Below, one piece after another: positions 16,478 through 25,928 of a stretch of DNA of 64,000 nt. Source of the DNA: an uncultured Bacteriovoracaceae bacterium (GTDB lineage: Bacteria > Bdellovibrionota > Bacteriovoracia > Bacteriovoracales > Bacteriovoracaceae); assembly GCA_950054155.1 (NCBI GenBank), contig CATLOT010000017.1:1-64000 (forward strand), in the 5' to 3' direction. Position numbers and translations under genes: made by a program. The notes under the pieces are model-generated. The model made no database searches. It had not been told where the DNA came from and worked only from the letters and a program-made list of their open reading frames with translations. Within the stretch, counting starts at the first letter, position 1. The number at the start of each line of letters is the position of its first letter.

Positions 16478-18604
16478 TCAATAGGGAATAACTGTCTTAT
16501 ATTGAAAATTAAAAAAACGATTAAATTCTACTATCGAAGAGGTATAAATGGTTTTGCTATCAAGGGGTGCAATATAACGATAAGAGCTCGTGAGGGTGCT
16601 TCTTTGATCAAAGCGCTGGGCTTGACTAACACTTGCTCGAGAACCTAGAAAATCGTGCTTGCGCTTTCTTTCTTTGAAAAATATTTTAGGACTAAAAGAG
16701 GTTTTAAGCTCAACGCTATTGGATTTTGCCCATGGCTTAAGTTTCGCGCTTGGAAAGTGGCTCAAAGTTTGATTAAGGTTTTCCTTAAGAAATTGATCAC
16801 GCGGACTTAAAGTATTTTTGTCCGTTTTTGTGACTTCGTTGAACCAAAAGTCGCTCTCTTGTGTGTCATCAAAAATCACTTGATCAATGAGGTGATAGTA
16901 GTAGTGAATGATGTCGCTATTTCGGGTAAAGTCCTGCCACTGCTGATAACCAAAGATGGGCTCCATCAAGTTTTGATAGCAGAGTTTTAAAAACTGCTCA
17001 AAAAGGTAGGCCCCTTTTGATTGAGCGCCATAGGTTAAGTCCCAGTTGCCAAGAACACGTCCTGTTGGGGTGTCAGGTATCCATGCTCTAATCAGATCAA
17101 GATACCTCTTGGCTTGATAGCTATAAAGATCACATTGAAGGTTTTGACACTCAAGTAAATTGATCCGCTCCTTACTTTGAAAATGATCATGAGTTCTTTG
17201 GCAGGCATACTTTGGTGCGGGGAGATTTACACTATGAAGGTCGTTAAAGAATATATTGGAGAGGATGAGATGCTTCTCATTGGGGTTTTCGACAGTGAGT
17301 TGGTCTTGCTTGAGGCCAGAAAATTGATGCTCCTTCCTCCAGGCCAGTAAGGGAATGAGTCCTGTGCCCTGGCGTTTGGCAATGATCCCCCTGCGCTCTA
17401 AAGAAATATGACCCTCGCGATCACTAAAGAGCCAGTTGGCGCTAAGAGGGATATGCTGGAGTAGGCCCCTCGCCTCCACACAGTTTTTGGCCTGTGAGAC
17501 TTGCAAATGCGCTTTGAGTGAGGCGCAGCTTGAGTAATTTTTTAAAGGGAAGGCCTGGCATAAGTAATAGCCTTCGCTCTTTAATCCACTTGGAAAAGAG
17601 TCCTCAAGAAGTCCTCTTTGAGTCTCATAAATAGTGATAGATTGAGGTTTCTTTTTCTTACTGCGATAGAGTGTGATCTCTCTGGTATTTATGGCCTCTT
17701 GTCCTTCAAGGCCTGTGACGAATCCATTACTGACTTCTTCTATAAAGTAGTCAATTTGATCGGCAGAGCCTGGGCTAAAACAAAAAGACGTGTTTTGATT
17801 GCGACCCATTAAAAAGAGAGGAAGCCCCACAAGGGTGATGCCACTTTGAAAGTCGGGGTGCTTATCCCAGACACATTCCAAGAAGGGGGATTCGAGTGAG
17901 GATTGAAGGGATTGGGTGCTAAAGGCCATGAGAGGATAGGAGTTTTCTGTCCTCTCTCCGTGTAAGGCCCATCCATTGGTTTTTTCAAAGCGAGGAAAGC
18001 GCCTAATAAAAGGGTTTCTTTCAAAAAGATTTTCAAAGAGATTGGCCTTTTGAAGGAAGGGAATAATATCCGCTAGGGATTGATCATTTTGATGAGTGAG
18101 GTTGCCCACAAGTTTTTCAAAATAGAGAGGGGATATTCCTTTCGCAAGCCCCTTAGCAATGAATTTCTCCATGGAGAGTTGCCCAGTGGCGGTGGTGAGA
18201 AAAGTCATGGCCTTATAAAGGGCCAGGGAGTCTACTACACTCCAAGGTTCAAGATGATCTTGTTTAAAGAGAGAGCGAAACTGACGCCTACCTTTATTGA
18301 TGCCTTCACTGTAGGTTTTTAGAAATTGAAGGGAGGGATCATTATCAAACTCATCCCTTTCCTTTTGCGCCTGATAGTAAAAGCCTTGCTTCGCCATGAA
18401 GACATCACAGCGAAAAGCGTCTTGTTCTTCGTCGCTCTTTTCTCTGTGTTGTTGGGAGAGCTCACTTCTTAGGGCTTGCTGAATAAATGTGAGTTGATCT
18501 CTTCTATGGAGGGCGTGAAGGAGACCTAAATTATAAGAGAAGTCCTCTAGACTTTGGGCCTCTATATGAAAAATATCATTTTGATCAGAGTGAAAAGAGC
18601 TCAT
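16478..18604 (-). CDS. Divergent penicillin-acylase-fold (Ntn hydrolase) protein, apparently not exported
   Basis: The 708-residue product follows the penicillin acylase family: YNLGLLHALHRRDQL near the N-terminus (family G-x-x-HAxDR-x-x-Q), then FEKTNGWALHGERT where the mature beta subunit normally starts with GSNxW, and GITLVGLPLFLMGRNQN. Two things are odd. There is no signal peptide although most relatives are periplasmic. The nucleophile position is Thr209 (KTNGW) instead of Ser, and the following AND motif is replaced by MAFST. It may use a Thr nucleophile, or be inactive. Its ATG overlaps the TGA of plsC, so a role in handling acyl groups near PlsC is plausible but unproven. Confidence 0.75.
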   Translation of the reverse strand: MSSFHSDQNDIFHIEAQSLEDFSYNLGLLHALHRRDQLTFIQQALRSELSQQHREKSDEEQDAFRCDVFMAKQGFYYQAQKERDEFDNDPSLQFLKTYSEGINKGRRQFRSLFKQDHLEPWSVVDSLALYKAMTFLTTATGQLSMEKFIAKGLAKGISPLYFEKLVGNLTHQNDQSLADIIPFLQKANLFENLFERNPFIRRFPRFEKTNGWALHGERTENSYPLMAFSTQSLQSSLESPFLECVWDKHPDFQSGITLVGLPLFLMGRNQNTSFCFSPGSADQIDYFIEEVSNGFVTGLEGQEAINTREITLYRSKKKKPQSITIYETQRGLLEDSFPSGLKSEGYYLCQAFPLKNYSSCASLKAHLQVSQAKNCVEARGLLQHIPLSANWLFSDREGHISLERRGIIAKRQGTGLIPLLAWRKEHQFSGLKQDQLTVENPNEKHLILSNIFFNDLHSVNLPAPKYACQRTHDHFQSKERINLLECQNLQCDLYSYQAKRYLDLIRAWIPDTPTGRVLGNWDLTYGAQSKGAYLFEQFLKLCYQNLMEPIFGYQQWQDFTRNSDIIHYYYHLIDQVIFDDTQESDFWFNEVTKTDKNTLSPRDQFLKENLNQTLSHFPSAKLKPWAKSNSVELKTSFSPKIFFKERKRKHDFLGSRASVSQAQRFDQRSTLTSSYRYIAPLDSKTIYTSSIVEFNRFFNFQYKTVIPY

Positions 18605-19329
18605 TGGGTGTAGCCGGCCTTTTTATCAACGAGAGCAATATTTTCTTTGATCTTCGCTTCACAAATTTCTTTGAGTTCATTGGGCTCAGGATACTCTTCA
18701 GGTTTAAAAACCATGGGTTCATCTATTTTGACGTAGACATGATGAGCTTGAGCCTTACTGATATCCCAGTGCTTAGCATAACTTGAAAAGGAAACATTAA
18801 TGATGGGAAGTTTCGTTTGGTGGGCGAGGTGAAAAGCTCCTTTTTTAAAAGGAAGAAGGCCTCGACCGCGTGAGCGTGTCCCCTCTGGCATAATCCACAC
18901 TTTAATGCCCTTTTTAATCATCTGCTCGCCAGCTTGATTCATTGCCCCTAGTGCTTTTTTCTTTCTTTTACGGTCTATGAGAATATTGCCGCTTAACCAA
19001 TAGATCTGGCCGATGAAGGGGAAGTATTTAATAATTTTCTTTCCGATAGAAACAGTCTTTTTTGAGACGAAGGCGCCGACCAGGAAGAGGTCCATATTGT
19101 CTTGGTGATTGGATAGAATGATGGCGGGACCTTGAATCTTTTCAAAGTTCTCTCTTCCTTCAACGTGAATTTTAATTCCCATAATGGGTAACATTCCAAA
19201 GCTTAAAATTCGGCCCAGAAATAAGGTATTTCCCCCATAAAAAGGGCGAAAAAGGCAGTAGATAATACCTATCGTACAGCTGAGGATAAGATAGATTAGG
19301 CCTAGGAAAAGGCGGATTGCTTTAATCAT
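18601..19329 (-). CDS. plsC: 1-acyl-sn-glycerol-3-phosphate acyltransferase
   Basis: Transfers an acyl group to lysophosphatidate to make phosphatidate at the inner membrane. The 242-residue protein has an N-terminal hydrophobic anchor (about 5-30), the catalytic HX4D (His75 to Asp80 in ILSNHQDNMD), block II around the LIDRKRKKKA stretch, and the glycerol-3-phosphate-binding EGTRSRGRG (149-157) followed by FKKGAFHLA. Length and order are standard. It is coupled by an ATGA overlap to the downstream penicillin-acylase-like gene and lies 11 bp downstream of an outer-membrane barrel gene, suggesting a three-gene envelope operon. Confidence 0.93.
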   Translation of the reverse strand: MIKAIRLFLGLIYLILSCTIGIIYCLFRPFYGGNTLFLGRILSFGMLPIMGIKIHVEGRENFEKIQGPAIILSNHQDNMDLFLVGAFVSKKTVSIGKKIIKYFPFIGQIYWLSGNILIDRKRKKKALGAMNQAGEQMIKKGIKVWIMPEGTRSRGRGLLPFKKGAFHLAHQTKLPIINVSFSSYAKHWDISKAQAHHVYVKIDEPMVFKPEEYPEPNELKEICEAKIKENIALVDKKAGYTQ

Positions 19330-19340
19330 AGTTACTCTTG

Positions 19341-20471
19341 TTATTTAATGGGCATCTCTATGCTAAAGCTTATCTTCTGGGTGTTTGATTGAAAAGCATT
19401 GGGGTTGATGGGGGTGCTGTCCACGTACTCGATATTAGCAGAAATATCACTAGCGAGTTTATTATCACTTGAAGCATGGGGATTGCGATAGTGAAGACCT
19501 AGGATATTACCTTCCATATTGTTGTGACCCGTTCTGTTGGTGTTATAAAAACCAGGAGAAGCGTCGGACTCCACTCTAAAGCTGCCAATATAAGGCTCAT
19601 AGTGACCAAAGATAAGTCCAGCAGTGGCAATATGGCCGAGGTTGCGATTGTCTGGCGCTTTGTCATTATAGAGGTATTGCCCCATAAAGTTGAGGCCAAG
19701 ACTATCGCTCATGAAGAATTTAAGACCGCCACTGACATTGTAACCAGAGAAGCCATAGAGAAAATCAGAGTTGACTTGAGAGCCACCTGAAACACTATTT
19801 CCAAGATATTGAGACTGAAAGGCAGCGCCTGTACTTAAGTTATTAAAGGACCAGCGCATGGCCTGGAGATCGACACTTAAGAGGTCTCCACTCATGTCTA
19901 AGCCAATCGTGCTCATGGTAAAAAGAGGCGTGCCATCTTCGACGATGCCGATTCGTTGGGCGAGATTGAGGTTATTAGGAATGGCTTGCTCAAATTTAAA
20001 AAAGATCTTATGATCGGGGGTAAAGTCGTAACTAAGTTCTAACTCTGCGGCTAAGAAGGCCGCACCCGTAAGAAGAATTGGAGAATTGTAGTCACTCTGG
20101 TCAACAGCCCCTAGGGCCAATTCAAACCACTCCACAGGTTCCCAATCGAAGTAAGCGTGTCCTAAGCGCCACTGACGCCTCGGTGCGTATTCATCAATGA
20201 TGAAACTATTATTGGAACCCACTTCTAAGTTAGCCCCAAAGTCGAGTTCAAACTCAAGTGTTTCCGTCAGGGGATACTCAAAGGCAATATTGCCTGTAAT
20301 CCCAAAGACCCGTGCTTTCACTTGATTATTATTCACGTGGTCTCCCCCAAGAGTGATAGAGGAGTCGATATCAATATTTTCAAACTTTTTTAAGAATTGA
20401 TTTTCTGCAAAACTCTGCTGACCCAATGAAGCCAGTAGAAAAAGAAGAGAGAGTTTCTTTTTAGTGCTCAT
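19341..20471 (-). CDS. Outer-membrane beta-barrel protein (porin-like)
   Basis: The 376-residue product has a signal peptide (MSTKKKLSLLFLLASLGQQSFA) and a body of alternating amphipathic strands with aromatic girdles (FEYPLTETLEFELDFGANLE, WFELALGAVDQSDY, LGLNFMGQYLYND, YEPYIGSFRVESD), typical of a 14-18-strand barrel. The C-terminal strand ends KISFSIEMPIK, not with the usual terminal aromatic, but it has the alternating pattern. No substrate can be read from sequence. It is the first gene of a run with plsC and the acylase-like gene, and is divergent from the ABC importer. Confidence 0.75.
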   Translation of the reverse strand: MSTKKKLSLLFLLASLGQQSFAENQFLKKFENIDIDSSITLGGDHVNNNQVKARVFGITGNIAFEYPLTETLEFELDFGANLEVGSNNSFIIDEYAPRRQWRLGHAYFDWEPVEWFELALGAVDQSDYNSPILLTGAAFLAAELELSYDFTPDHKIFFKFEQAIPNNLNLAQRIGIVEDGTPLFTMSTIGLDMSGDLLSVDLQAMRWSFNNLSTGAAFQSQYLGNSVSGGSQVNSDFLYGFSGYNVSGGLKFFMSDSLGLNFMGQYLYNDKAPDNRNLGHIATAGLIFGHYEPYIGSFRVESDASPGFYNTNRTGHNNMEGNILGLHYRNPHASSDNKLASDISANIEYVDSTPINPNAFQSNTQKISFSIEMPIK

Positions 20472-20605
20472 GAATATCCCAATTTAAAATTATCTATGAC
20501 TATTGTAGTTGAGTTTTTAAGTTGTACAACCGTATTTTTTTTCCGTTGAGTTGGGTTCGTCTCGCCTTTGGCGCATAATAAGATAAATAAAACTAAAGGG
20601 AATTT

Positions 20606-21343
20606 ATGATCACAATCGATGGTGTAAGAAAGTCTTTTGGTCAGACATGTGTGATCTCTCACTTTTCTTTAGAGATACCCACAGGCCAAACTCACATTCT
20701 TCTAGGAGCAAGTGGTAGTGGTAAGACAACGCTTCTAAGAATGATTGGGGGACTTACACTTCCCGATGAGGGAAGGATTCTTCTTGATCAGAGTCCAGTC
20801 AATACTCTTGAGCCCAGGGAGCGGACAACACGCCTCTCTTATATTACGCAAGAAGGTGGACTTTTTCCCCACTTGAGCGCTCTTGATAATATTCTTTTGC
20901 CAGCACGCTTGAGAAAGAAAGAGAAGAGTGAAGTCCAAAGGGAGGCCTATGAGTTGTGTGAAATGGTCCATCTTGAAAAGAGTCTTCTTGATCGCTTGCC
21001 CCAGGAGTTAAGTGGCGGTCAGCGCCAGCGGGTCAGTTTAGTAAGGGGGCTTATTCTCAAGCCTGAGGTCCTTCTTCTTGATGAGCCTTTAAGTGCCCTT
21101 GATCCCATTGTCAGATCCTCCCTTCAGCAAGAGCTCAAGACAATTTTTAAGTCTCTTAAAAAAACCGTCATCATGGTGACCCACGATATTCAAGAGGCAA
21201 GTTTCTTAGGGGATGAGATTACGCTTTTAAATAAAGGCTATGCCGTGCAAACATCCTCCTTTGAAGAACTTTATCACAGGCCCAAGGAAAACTATGTAAC
21301 AGACTTTCTGACGGCGCAACTTCCAGTCGGTTTAGGATCTTAA
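20606..21343 (+). CDS. ABC transporter ATPase, quaternary-amine (OpuBA/ProV-like) type
   Basis: Powers import through the fused binding protein-permease encoded immediately downstream. Walker A GASGSGKT (34-41), Q-loop at TQEG, signature LSGGQRQR (135-142) and Walker B VLLLDEP (155-161) with the following D-loop and H-loop THD are all intact. At 245 residues it lacks the C-terminal CBS pair of ProV/OpuAA that senses ionic strength, so osmotic gating of that kind is not expected. The best match by context is the glycine betaine/choline/carnitine (QAT) group; ergothioneine-type importers share the architecture. Confidence 0.9.
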   Translation: MITIDGVRKSFGQTCVISHFSLEIPTGQTHILLGASGSGKTTLLRMIGGLTLPDEGRILLDQSPVNTLEPRERTTRLSYITQEGGLFPHLSALDNILLPARLRKKEKSEVQREAYELCEMVHLEKSLLDRLPQELSGGQRQRVSLVRGLILKPEVLLLDEPLSALDPIVRSSLQQELKTIFKSLKKTVIMVTHDIQEASFLGDEITLLNKGYAVQTSSFEELYHRPKENYVTDFLTAQLPVGLGS

Positions 21344-22804
21344 ATGAAAGTGCTGCTTTTTTTTCTCCTTCAAATTTCTCTTATGGCGAAAGATTCTGTT
21401 GTCATTGGCTCAAAGACCTTTACTGAGGGTTATATTCTCGCTGAAATTGCAGCGCAAATCATCGAGGATGCAGGTGAAGTGAGCGTGACTAGAAGATTTG
21501 GTCTGGGGGGAACCGGAATTACCTTTCAGGCCATGGAAAGCGGGGATATTGATCTCTATCCAGAATATACGGGGACGCTTAGCGAGGTGATTCTAAAGAG
21601 TCGAAGTCAAAACCTTGATGAACTGAGCGCCTTGATGGGTGAGCGCTACGACCTTGAACTCACTCCTTCTTTGGGCTTTAACAATACCTATGCTCTTGCT
21701 ATGCCTCTTAAACGCTCCCTTGAACTCTCTCTTAAGAGTATTAGTGACCTTAGGGAGAGGCGAGAGCTTAAGACTGTTTTTACCCACGAGTTTATTAAGA
21801 GAAGGGATGGCCTTAAGGCCCTAGAAGCTCATTATGGCTTTCAATTTAAAAATCCCCTCAGCATGGAACATGCCCTTGCCTTTGAGGCGTTAAGGACTAA
21901 GAGAGTTGATGTTATTGAGGTTTATTCGACGGATGCCAAAATTAAAAAATTCAACTTAAGAACACTTGAAGATGATAAAGGTTTCTTTCCCGAATATGTA
22001 GCAACCTTAGTTCTTAAGAGAGAATTTAGAAAAAAGTATCCTCACAGTTACGCAGCTCTAAAAGAGAAGCTCTTTAATCGGATTAGCGAGGAGAAGATGG
22101 TTGAGCTCAATAGCTTAGTGGAACTTGATGGGCAAAGCATTAAGAGGGCCGCTGAATTTTTCTTGGCTAAAACCCCTTCAGAAGCTTCGGGGATTCCTTT
22201 GCGAACAATCTCGAAGCTCTCTCTTGAACATATTAAACTTGTTCTCGTCTCTCTTTTCTACTCCATTCTCTTTGGGATTCCGCTAGGGATAGTCGCCTCT
22301 CGTAGTCGTTTTCTCGCTCAGGTAACTTTGGTGGGAAGTGGACTCTTGCAAACAATTCCTTCGTTGGCCCTTCTTTGTTTTCTTATTCCTTCATTTGGGA
22401 TTGGAACTCAGCCCGCCTATATTGCTCTCTTTCTCTATGGGCTTCTTCCGATTGTCAGAGGTACCTATACCGGGATTAATCAAATCGCAAAATCCTTGCA
22501 AGAGTCCAGTGATCTTATGGGGATGACTACCCTGGAAAGGCTTAGGATTGTCGAGCTTCCTTTAGCGAGTGTGAGTATTTTAAATGGCGTGAAAACAAGT
22601 GCTGTCATTAATGTTGGCACAGCGACATTGGCCGCTTTTATCGGGGCAGGGGGATTAGGAAGTTTAATCGTCACGGGTCTCTCCCTTAATGATAATAGTA
22701 TTATCCTTGCTGGTGCTATTCCCTCGGCGCTTTTGGCCTGTTTAATTCACCTTATCTTTGAAATTGTCGATAAAATGGTGATCCCAAAAGGCCTAAGGTC
22801 TTGA
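21344..22804 (+). CDS. Fused substrate-binding protein and permease of a QAT-type ABC importer
   Basis: The 486-residue protein starts with a signal-anchor (MKVLLFFLLQISLMAKDS). An OpuAC-type binding domain follows (about 18-285: VIGSKTFTEGYILAEIAAQI, GGTGITFQAMESGDIDLYPE, YTGTL, DLR, EVYSTDAKIKKFNLRTLEDD, FPEYVATLVL). A ProW-type permease then occupies about 295-480, with several transmembrane helices and the EAA loop near ESSDLMGMTTLERLRIVELP. Fusions in this group usually have the permease first; here the binding domain precedes the membrane part. It begins one base after the ATPase stop, completing a two-gene importer. Ligand identity cannot be fixed from sequence. Confidence 0.9.
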   Translation: MKVLLFFLLQISLMAKDSVVIGSKTFTEGYILAEIAAQIIEDAGEVSVTRRFGLGGTGITFQAMESGDIDLYPEYTGTLSEVILKSRSQNLDELSALMGERYDLELTPSLGFNNTYALAMPLKRSLELSLKSISDLRERRELKTVFTHEFIKRRDGLKALEAHYGFQFKNPLSMEHALAFEALRTKRVDVIEVYSTDAKIKKFNLRTLEDDKGFFPEYVATLVLKREFRKKYPHSYAALKEKLFNRISEEKMVELNSLVELDGQSIKRAAEFFLAKTPSEASGIPLRTISKLSLEHIKLVLVSLFYSILFGIPLGIVASRSRFLAQVTLVGSGLLQTIPSLALLCFLIPSFGIGTQPAYIALFLYGLLPIVRGTYTGINQIAKSLQESSDLMGMTTLERLRIVELPLASVSILNGVKTSAVINVGTATLAAFIGAGGLGSLIVTGLSLNDNSIILAGAIPSALLACLIHLIFEIVDKMVIPKGLRS

Positions 22805-22861
22805 ATTTATGTCTATTTTTGGCTAGATTAGCCGCCTCACCAAATGATATAATAGAGAGTA

Positions 22862-23080
22862 ATGGACAAGGCAACTAAGGCATTTATAGAAACATTCAGA
22901 TGGCAATCGGGTAAGAGTTTAAAGCAAAATCTTATCGATCTCAGTCATCGTTTCTGGGACCTCTCTTTCTTAAGGGAAGAGGAGAAGCTCTTTTGTCTGC
23001 CAGCTCTTTTTGACTATTTTAATCAAGTCCTTTCTCGGCATTTCTACTTAATTCGTCCTCGAAGTTTCTTCGTAAGCTAA
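22862..23080 (+). CDS. Small hypothetical protein
   Basis: A 72-residue frame with an ATG at 22862 preceded by the purine-rich AGAGAG. The product is helical with several aromatic residues (FRWQSGKSLKQNLIDLSHRF, LFCLPALFDYFNQVLSRHFY). No family is recognised, and it has no signal peptide. Codon use resembles neighbouring real genes. It sits 57 bp after the importer and 67 bp before kamA on the same strand, where it could be co-transcribed with kamA. It may also be spurious. Confidence 0.45.
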   Translation: MDKATKAFIETFRWQSGKSLKQNLIDLSHRFWDLSFLREEEKLFCLPALFDYFNQVLSRHFYLIRPRSFFVS

Positions 23081-23147
23081 TTCTTCTTAGCGAAAACCTT
23101 TTTTAAATTATAATAAGAATGAGCACACTTCATGAGCGAGGAAAGAT

Positions 23148-24491
23148 ATGAGTGAAGCAAAGAAATTAGATAGAATACAAGAATTAGAACACAGAAATTT
23201 CAGAGATGATGAATTTTGGAAAAAGGTCCCAGGCTGGAGCTCCGTTACAAGAGAAGAGTTTGGCGATCATAAATGGCAACTTAAAAATTCTATTCGTAAA
23301 ATTGAACAGGTCCAAAAAGTTTTAGGTGAATTGTGTACACCTGAGTTGATGAGTGACCTTGAAGCCGGTCAGCACCGAACACCGATGAATATTAGGATTA
23401 CCCCTTATATTTTCGCCTTAATTGACTGGAAGAATCCTTGGGACGATCCTCTACGAAAACAATTTCTGCCCCTAGGGAGCCAGTTCCTAGATGACCATCC
23501 TTATTATCAAGCTGATAGTTTAGGGGAGGATACAGATTCACCTGTGCCGATGCTGACTCATCGCTACCCCGATAAAGTTCTCTTTCTGCCGACAACGATT
23601 TGTCCTGTCTATTGTAGCTACTGCACAAGAAGTCGCATTATTGGTGGCTCTACGGAGACTGTAGAAAAAGGTACCTATGGGGCTAACCAGAAAAAATGGG
23701 ATGATGTATTTGAGTATTTAAAAAGCACTCCTCTTGTTGAGGATGTTGTGATCTCTGGTGGGGACAGTTATATGCTAACCCCTGCCCAGCTTAAGTATAT
23801 CGGTGAAAACCTTCTTAAGATCCCTCATATTAGAAGAATTCGCTACGCCACGAAGGGGATAGCCATATTTCCTCAAAAGGTCCTCAGTGACTATGAGTGG
23901 TTTAATGCCCTCAATGAAGTGCATGAGTTCGCTCGTGGTTATGGCAAACAAGTTGTGGTCCATACTCACTTTAGTTCTCCTAATGAAATTACTAAGTGGA
24001 GTCAGCTCGCTATGGAGCGCCTCTTTAAAAGTGGCATCATCGTAAGAAATCAGGCCGTCCTTCAAGATGGAGTTAATAATGATGTTGAAACGATGGTGAA
24101 ACTCACCCGTCAACTTGGTTACCTCAATATCCAACCTTACTATGTTTATATGCACGATATGGTTCCCGGGTGTGAACACTTTAGAACTTCTCTTCGTGAG
24201 GGAATCGAACTTGAAAAGGCAGTAAGAGGGACGACGGCTGGCTTTAATACTCCTACCTTTGTCTGTGATCTCCCTGGTGGCGGTGGCAAAAGGCATGTGG
24301 CCAGTTATGAGTACTATGATGAGGAAAATGGTATCAGTGTTTGGAAGGCCCCTTATGTGAAGCCAGGAGAGTTCTTCACCTACTTTGATCCAATTCACAA
24401 ACTCTCGCCTGAAGCCCAAAAGCGTTGGGCCGATGAAGGCACTCGTGAAAAGATGATTCAAGAGGCAATTAAGAAAGTATCAGATCATTAA
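23148..24491 (+). CDS. kamA: Lysine 2,3-aminomutase family radical SAM enzyme
   Basis: A PLP- and SAM-dependent aminomutase that moves an alpha-amino group to C3, typically lysine to beta-lysine. The radical-SAM cysteines are C152-PVY-C156-SY-C159, followed by SGGD and a TIM-barrel body. PGCEHFRT and PGGGGKRH mark the KamA C-terminal region. Asp337 (YMHD) and Asp374 (FVCD) align with the two aspartates that hold the side-chain amine of lysine in the clostridial enzyme, which favours lysine over glutamate. GAGGAAAG precedes the ATG. beta-Lysine can serve as an osmolyte, tRNA EF-P modification or catabolic intermediate; context here does not decide. The stop shares TTAA with the convergent channel gene. 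Confidence 0.9.
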   Translation: MSEAKKLDRIQELEHRNFRDDEFWKKVPGWSSVTREEFGDHKWQLKNSIRKIEQVQKVLGELCTPELMSDLEAGQHRTPMNIRITPYIFALIDWKNPWDDPLRKQFLPLGSQFLDDHPYYQADSLGEDTDSPVPMLTHRYPDKVLFLPTTICPVYCSYCTRSRIIGGSTETVEKGTYGANQKKWDDVFEYLKSTPLVEDVVISGGDSYMLTPAQLKYIGENLLKIPHIRRIRYATKGIAIFPQKVLSDYEWFNALNEVHEFARGYGKQVVVHTHFSSPNEITKWSQLAMERLFKSGIIVRNQAVLQDGVNNDVETMVKLTRQLGYLNIQPYYVYMHDMVPGCEHFRTSLREGIELEKAVRGTTAGFNTPTFVCDLPGGGGKRHVASYEYYDEENGISVWKAPYVKPGEFFTYFDPIHKLSPEAQKRWADEGTREKMIQEAIKKVSDH

Positions 24492-25792
24492 GTGTTGGCG
24501 CTAGTGGCCCGGTTGCGGTCACTAGCTCTTCTTGTTGAAACATTTTGAAGGTTTTCAAGAAGATCAGGATGATTCTCAATTATTGCTAAGAAGTTATCCT
24601 TACTCAAACGATAGAGGTCGGTATAAGTCGCGGCCCTGACATTAGCATTACGAGTTGTCTCTTTAAGGAGGGCGGCTTCGCCAAAGAATTGCCCTTCATG
24701 AAGTTGAGCGACAACGGAGCCATCTTCTAAAATAACATCGACAACTCCGTGACCAATCACGAACATTTCATCGCCAAGCTCGCCAATTCTAATAATAGTG
24801 TCGCTAGGACTATAGAACTTTTGCTCAAGAGCAGAGGCCACTTCCTTTAAGCAGGCCTGGGAGCAATACTTAAAAACGGGAAGGTTTCGAATAAGTTTCA
24901 TATTCATATAGACTTGCAACTCAGCTTTGAGGGCTTGAGGAAGTTCTGAAATAATTTTGGCATCATTATCACTTAAGCGCTTTGTGAAGAGGTGATTATA
25001 GTAATTAAAGACAGCGCCCTGCAGGCGATTCGGAATGTGGTAATACTTCATAAAGGTATTGAGCTCAGCATACTTTTCTCTGGTCTGTTCTTTGTAGCGT
25101 GCACTCTCAGCAAAAATGCGAGAAATATTACCAATAACAAAACCGTAAACACCAACACCGATGAACATTACAAACATAGTGTAGATTCGTCCGGCATTCG
25201 TTTTAGGGGTAATATCGCCATACCCAACCGTCGTCAGCGTTGTTACCGCCCAGTAGAAGCATTCAATATAGTAGCTCACACGATCCATGCCTGCTTCTAG
25301 GGGATGAATAAGGATCCAGATAGAAGTGAACCAATGGATGAGAATAAGAGAGCCTGTGCTGACAAGAAAGACTTTAAGGGCACGAGGGATAATAGGCATG
25401 GAGCTAATGAGACCCCAAAGTTTCACAATACGCACAAGACGAAGCATTCTAAGAAGCTTCATGGCGCGAGAGGCACCACCTAGTCCAAAGAAGTAAAAGA
25501 GAACATCAAAGGGAATACAGGCGAGAATATCAACGACTGTTTGAAGAATAAATTTACTCTTTGGCATCTGCTGGCTAAGAGGAAGCTTTTTTTGATGGCG
25601 GTACCGGCGTACCGAATAGCTTAGGTCTGTGATGAAGAGGCAGGCAAAGATGATATCGACAATGACTTGCCACATCTGAATACGTGTGTTGAAAGTAAAG
25701 GTCCATGGGGCCTCTGCCGCTGTAAATAAAATGGCTAGGGCAATGATCACATGCCATGTGACTTCACCCTTGGATAAATTTCCCCGTCGCAT
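24488..25792 (-). CDS. Voltage-gated-type K+ channel with cyclic-nucleotide-binding domain
   Basis: The 434-residue protein has six transmembrane segments (about 12-215). An Arg/Lys-rich S4 (RAMKLLRMLRLVRIVKL) lies before the pore helix and K+ filter TTVGYGD (187-193). A C-linker (about 225-300) leads to a CNBD at about 305-420 with FGEAALL (370-376) and Arg381, the phosphate-binding-cassette residues that contact cyclic nucleotide. This is the full HCN/CNG/MloK1-like plan in one subunit; four should assemble. A cAMP- or cGMP-modulated inward-membrane K+ channel is expected. It shares a 136-bp divergent promoter region with htpX. Confidence 0.93.
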   Translation of the reverse strand: MRRGNLSKGEVTWHVIIALAILFTAAEAPWTFTFNTRIQMWQVIVDIIFACLFITDLSYSVRRYRHQKKLPLSQQMPKSKFILQTVVDILACIPFDVLFYFFGLGGASRAMKLLRMLRLVRIVKLWGLISSMPIIPRALKVFLVSTGSLILIHWFTSIWILIHPLEAGMDRVSYYIECFYWAVTTLTTVGYGDITPKTNAGRIYTMFVMFIGVGVYGFVIGNISRIFAESARYKEQTREKYAELNTFMKYYHIPNRLQGAVFNYYNHLFTKRLSDNDAKIISELPQALKAELQVYMNMKLIRNLPVFKYCSQACLKEVASALEQKFYSPSDTIIRIGELGDEMFVIGHGVVDVILEDGSVVAQLHEGQFFGEAALLKETTRNANVRAATYTDLYRLSKDNFLAIIENHPDLLENLQNVSTRRASDRNRATSANT

Positions 25793-25928
25793 AGCAATAG
25801 TATCGGCGTAGGGTAGCGAAATCTTAGAAGAAATCGCATTAAAAGTAAGTTCTTTGTCAATTACGAGACGCCACTCTTGACTAAATTACTATTGATCTCA
25901 AAATAGAAGAAGCACGAGGAGGCATACT

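Noticed and set aside
23775-24461. 228-codon minus-strand frame inside kamA
   Set aside because: It is fully antisense to a gene with intact catalytic motifs; its translation has no recognisable domain and reflects kamA codon bias.
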